Shown: piece after piece, positions 40,740 through 41,694 of the stretch
How the letters are laid out: each line of letters begins with the position of its first letter
Position numbering within the stretch: the stretch's first letter is position 1
NCBI GenBank assembly: GCA_016840855.1
Contig: JAEORO010000015.1
Coordinates: forward strand, 1-41,694
DNA: 41,694 bases
Source: Candidatus Thorarchaeota archaeon
Lineage (GTDB): Archaea > Asgardarchaeota > Thorarchaeia > Thorarchaeales > Thorarchaeaceae
Direction of reading: 5' to 3'
The notes under the pieces: generated by a model
What the model was told of the DNA's origin: nothing
The model's database searches: none
What the model saw: the letters and a program-made list of their open reading frames with translations, nothing else
Position numbers and translations under genes: made by a program

Positions 40740-41694
40740 ATGGGCAATGTAGCTGAGATTGATATGTCTGATATGTATAGTATTGTGAAAGAATTCCCGA
40801 ATCTTCTGGCACAATTCAAGATAGATTCTGAAATCCAAGAAGGTTGTATTCGGCTAGGAGATGAAGGCATCAATGGTATTATAATCATAGGAATGGGTGG
40901 AAGTGCCATCGCAGGGCGTTATGTTCAAGAAATCACAAGAAATTCCGCATCAGTTCCACTTTTAGTGATTCAGGAATATTTACTTCCAGCATATATTGAT
41001 TCAAGTTGGGCTGCACTTGTAATTAGCTATAGTGGAAATACAGAAGAAACCTTGACTGCATATGATCAGGCAATAAAACGTGGTTGTCCCACCTTCACAA
41101 TAACCTCTGGGGGAGAGCTCCATACAAAAGGAAACAGCTTAAGGGAAATCCATCTTAAAGGAGGATATCAACCAAGGGCAGCGTTTCCAATTATTTTTCC
41201 GCCAGTGTTGAATCTTGTTGAATGTCTTTTGGGATTGAAACCGACAGACCTGACCAATATTGCAAATTCGCTTTTAGGGAAGATATCAGAATGGGAAAAA
41301 TCGTCAGTAGCGCCTAAGGTTTTTGCTCAAGACCTGTTCGGAAATGTACCAGTTTTCATTGGGTCTAGACACTTAGTTCCTGTAGCTTATAGAGCAAAAT
41401 GCCAGATGAACGAAAATGCCAAGACTATGGCATTCTACTCAGTGATACCAGAAGCAAATCATAACGAGATAGAGAGTTTCATTGCTAAAAATGATTTCCA
41501 GATGCTACCAGTGTTCCTTAGAAGCAAATTCGAGGATGAAAGAATCAAAAAGAGGATTGACATCACGACAACCCTATATGAGGAGGAAGGATATTCACCA
41601 GTTCGTCTCAGTATTAATAGCTCAAGCGAATTGGAGGAAATGCTGGCTCATACTCTATTCCTAGATCTTGTTTCGGTAGAGCTTGCTCAAATTC
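40740..41694 (+). CDS. Bifunctional phosphoglucose/phosphomannose isomerase, truncated by the window end
   Basis: 318 codons are visible from ATG 40740, open to the last base. The family runs to about 330, so only the last 15-20 residues are missing. Key parts: GMGGSAIAGRYVQEI, ISYSGNTEETLTAY, SGGELH, PRAAFPIIFPPVLN and NENAKTMAFYSVIPEANHNEI with the catalytic Glu and His. The type interconverts fructose 6-phosphate with glucose 6-phosphate and mannose 6-phosphate. A TATA-like CATATAGG (40707-40714) about 30 nt upstream suggests a leaderless or near-leaderless mRNA. Confidence 0.9.
   Translation, partial: MGNVAEIDMSDMYSIVKEFPNLLAQFKIDSEIQEGCIRLGDEGINGIIIIGMGGSAIAGRYVQEITRNSASVPLLVIQEYLLPAYIDSSWAALVISYSGNTEETLTAYDQAIKRGCPTFTITSGGELHTKGNSLREIHLKGGYQPRAAFPIIFPPVLNLVECLLGLKPTDLTNIANSLLGKISEWEKSSVAPKVFAQDLFGNVPVFIGSRHLVPVAYRAKCQMNENAKTMAFYSVIPEANHNEIESFIAKNDFQMLPVFLRSKFEDERIKKRIDITTTLYEEEGYSPVRLSINSSSELEEMLAHTLFLDLVSVELAQI

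Overview
The window looks like a chromosomal segment of an archaeon, most probably an Asgard archaeon (Thorarchaeota-like). This rests on an ESCRT-III (Snf7-family) gene, a single-domain histone-fold protein, a DUF123 nuclease-like protein, a tungsten-type aldehyde:ferredoxin oxidoreductase, formaldehyde-activating (Fae) domains of the tetrahydromethanopterin pathway, archaeal TATA promoters about 25-30 nt upstream of leaderless or short-leader genes, and eukaryote-like coiled-coil and zinc-ribbon proteins of unknown function. The DNA is AT-rich and densely coding. I see no insertion sequence, CRISPR array, rRNA or tRNA. The lineage is an inference, and marker-gene phylogeny would settle it.

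Layout. 0-3.3 kb: two adjacent minus-strand genes, each a DapA-type pyruvate aldolase fused to a Fae domain, with complementary degeneration of the Fae halves. 3.3-9.9 kb: CutA, then a minus-strand set made of a metallo-beta-lactamase-fold protein and two very large unknown proteins. 9.9-14.7 kb: DUF123 protein, a duplicated PH/GRAM-like protein with a zinc ribbon, and an AOR plus four-cluster ferredoxin pair. 14.7-24.8 kb: metabolism (branched-chain aminotransferase, glutamate dehydrogenase, PRPP-synthetase-like protein, nucleoside phosphorylase, SurE, AIR-synthase/HypE-like protein) mixed with small regulators and a histone-fold protein. 25-27.7 kb: an AAA+ chelatase-like ATPase and a membrane-anchored VWA partner, divergent from threonine synthase across a palindromic operator candidate. 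28.9-34.1 kb: a CaCA-type exchanger, an HAD phosphatase, ESCRT-III, tandem inositol-monophosphatase-family paralogs with duplicated promoters, and an Mrp/NBP35 ATPase. 34.2-38.5 kb: membrane and zinc-ribbon proteins, FKBP, and two (perhaps three) GC-rich TATA-driven candidate small RNAs with a common architecture. 38.5 kb to the end: HAD phosphatase, alpha/beta hydrolase, a cysteine-rich protein and a truncated phosphoglucose/phosphomannose isomerase.

The two strongest candidates for undescribed biology are (1) the aldolase-Fae fusion pair, which suggests that formaldehyde released or used by a pyruvate aldolase is passed directly to tetrahydromethanopterin inside a hetero-oligomer, and (2) the family of small RNA candidates on the minus strand at about 35.3, 36.7 and 37.8 kb, with G-rich 5' ends, a C5/G5 closing helix in two of them, and pyrimidine-rich loops that resemble anti-Shine-Dalgarno sequence.
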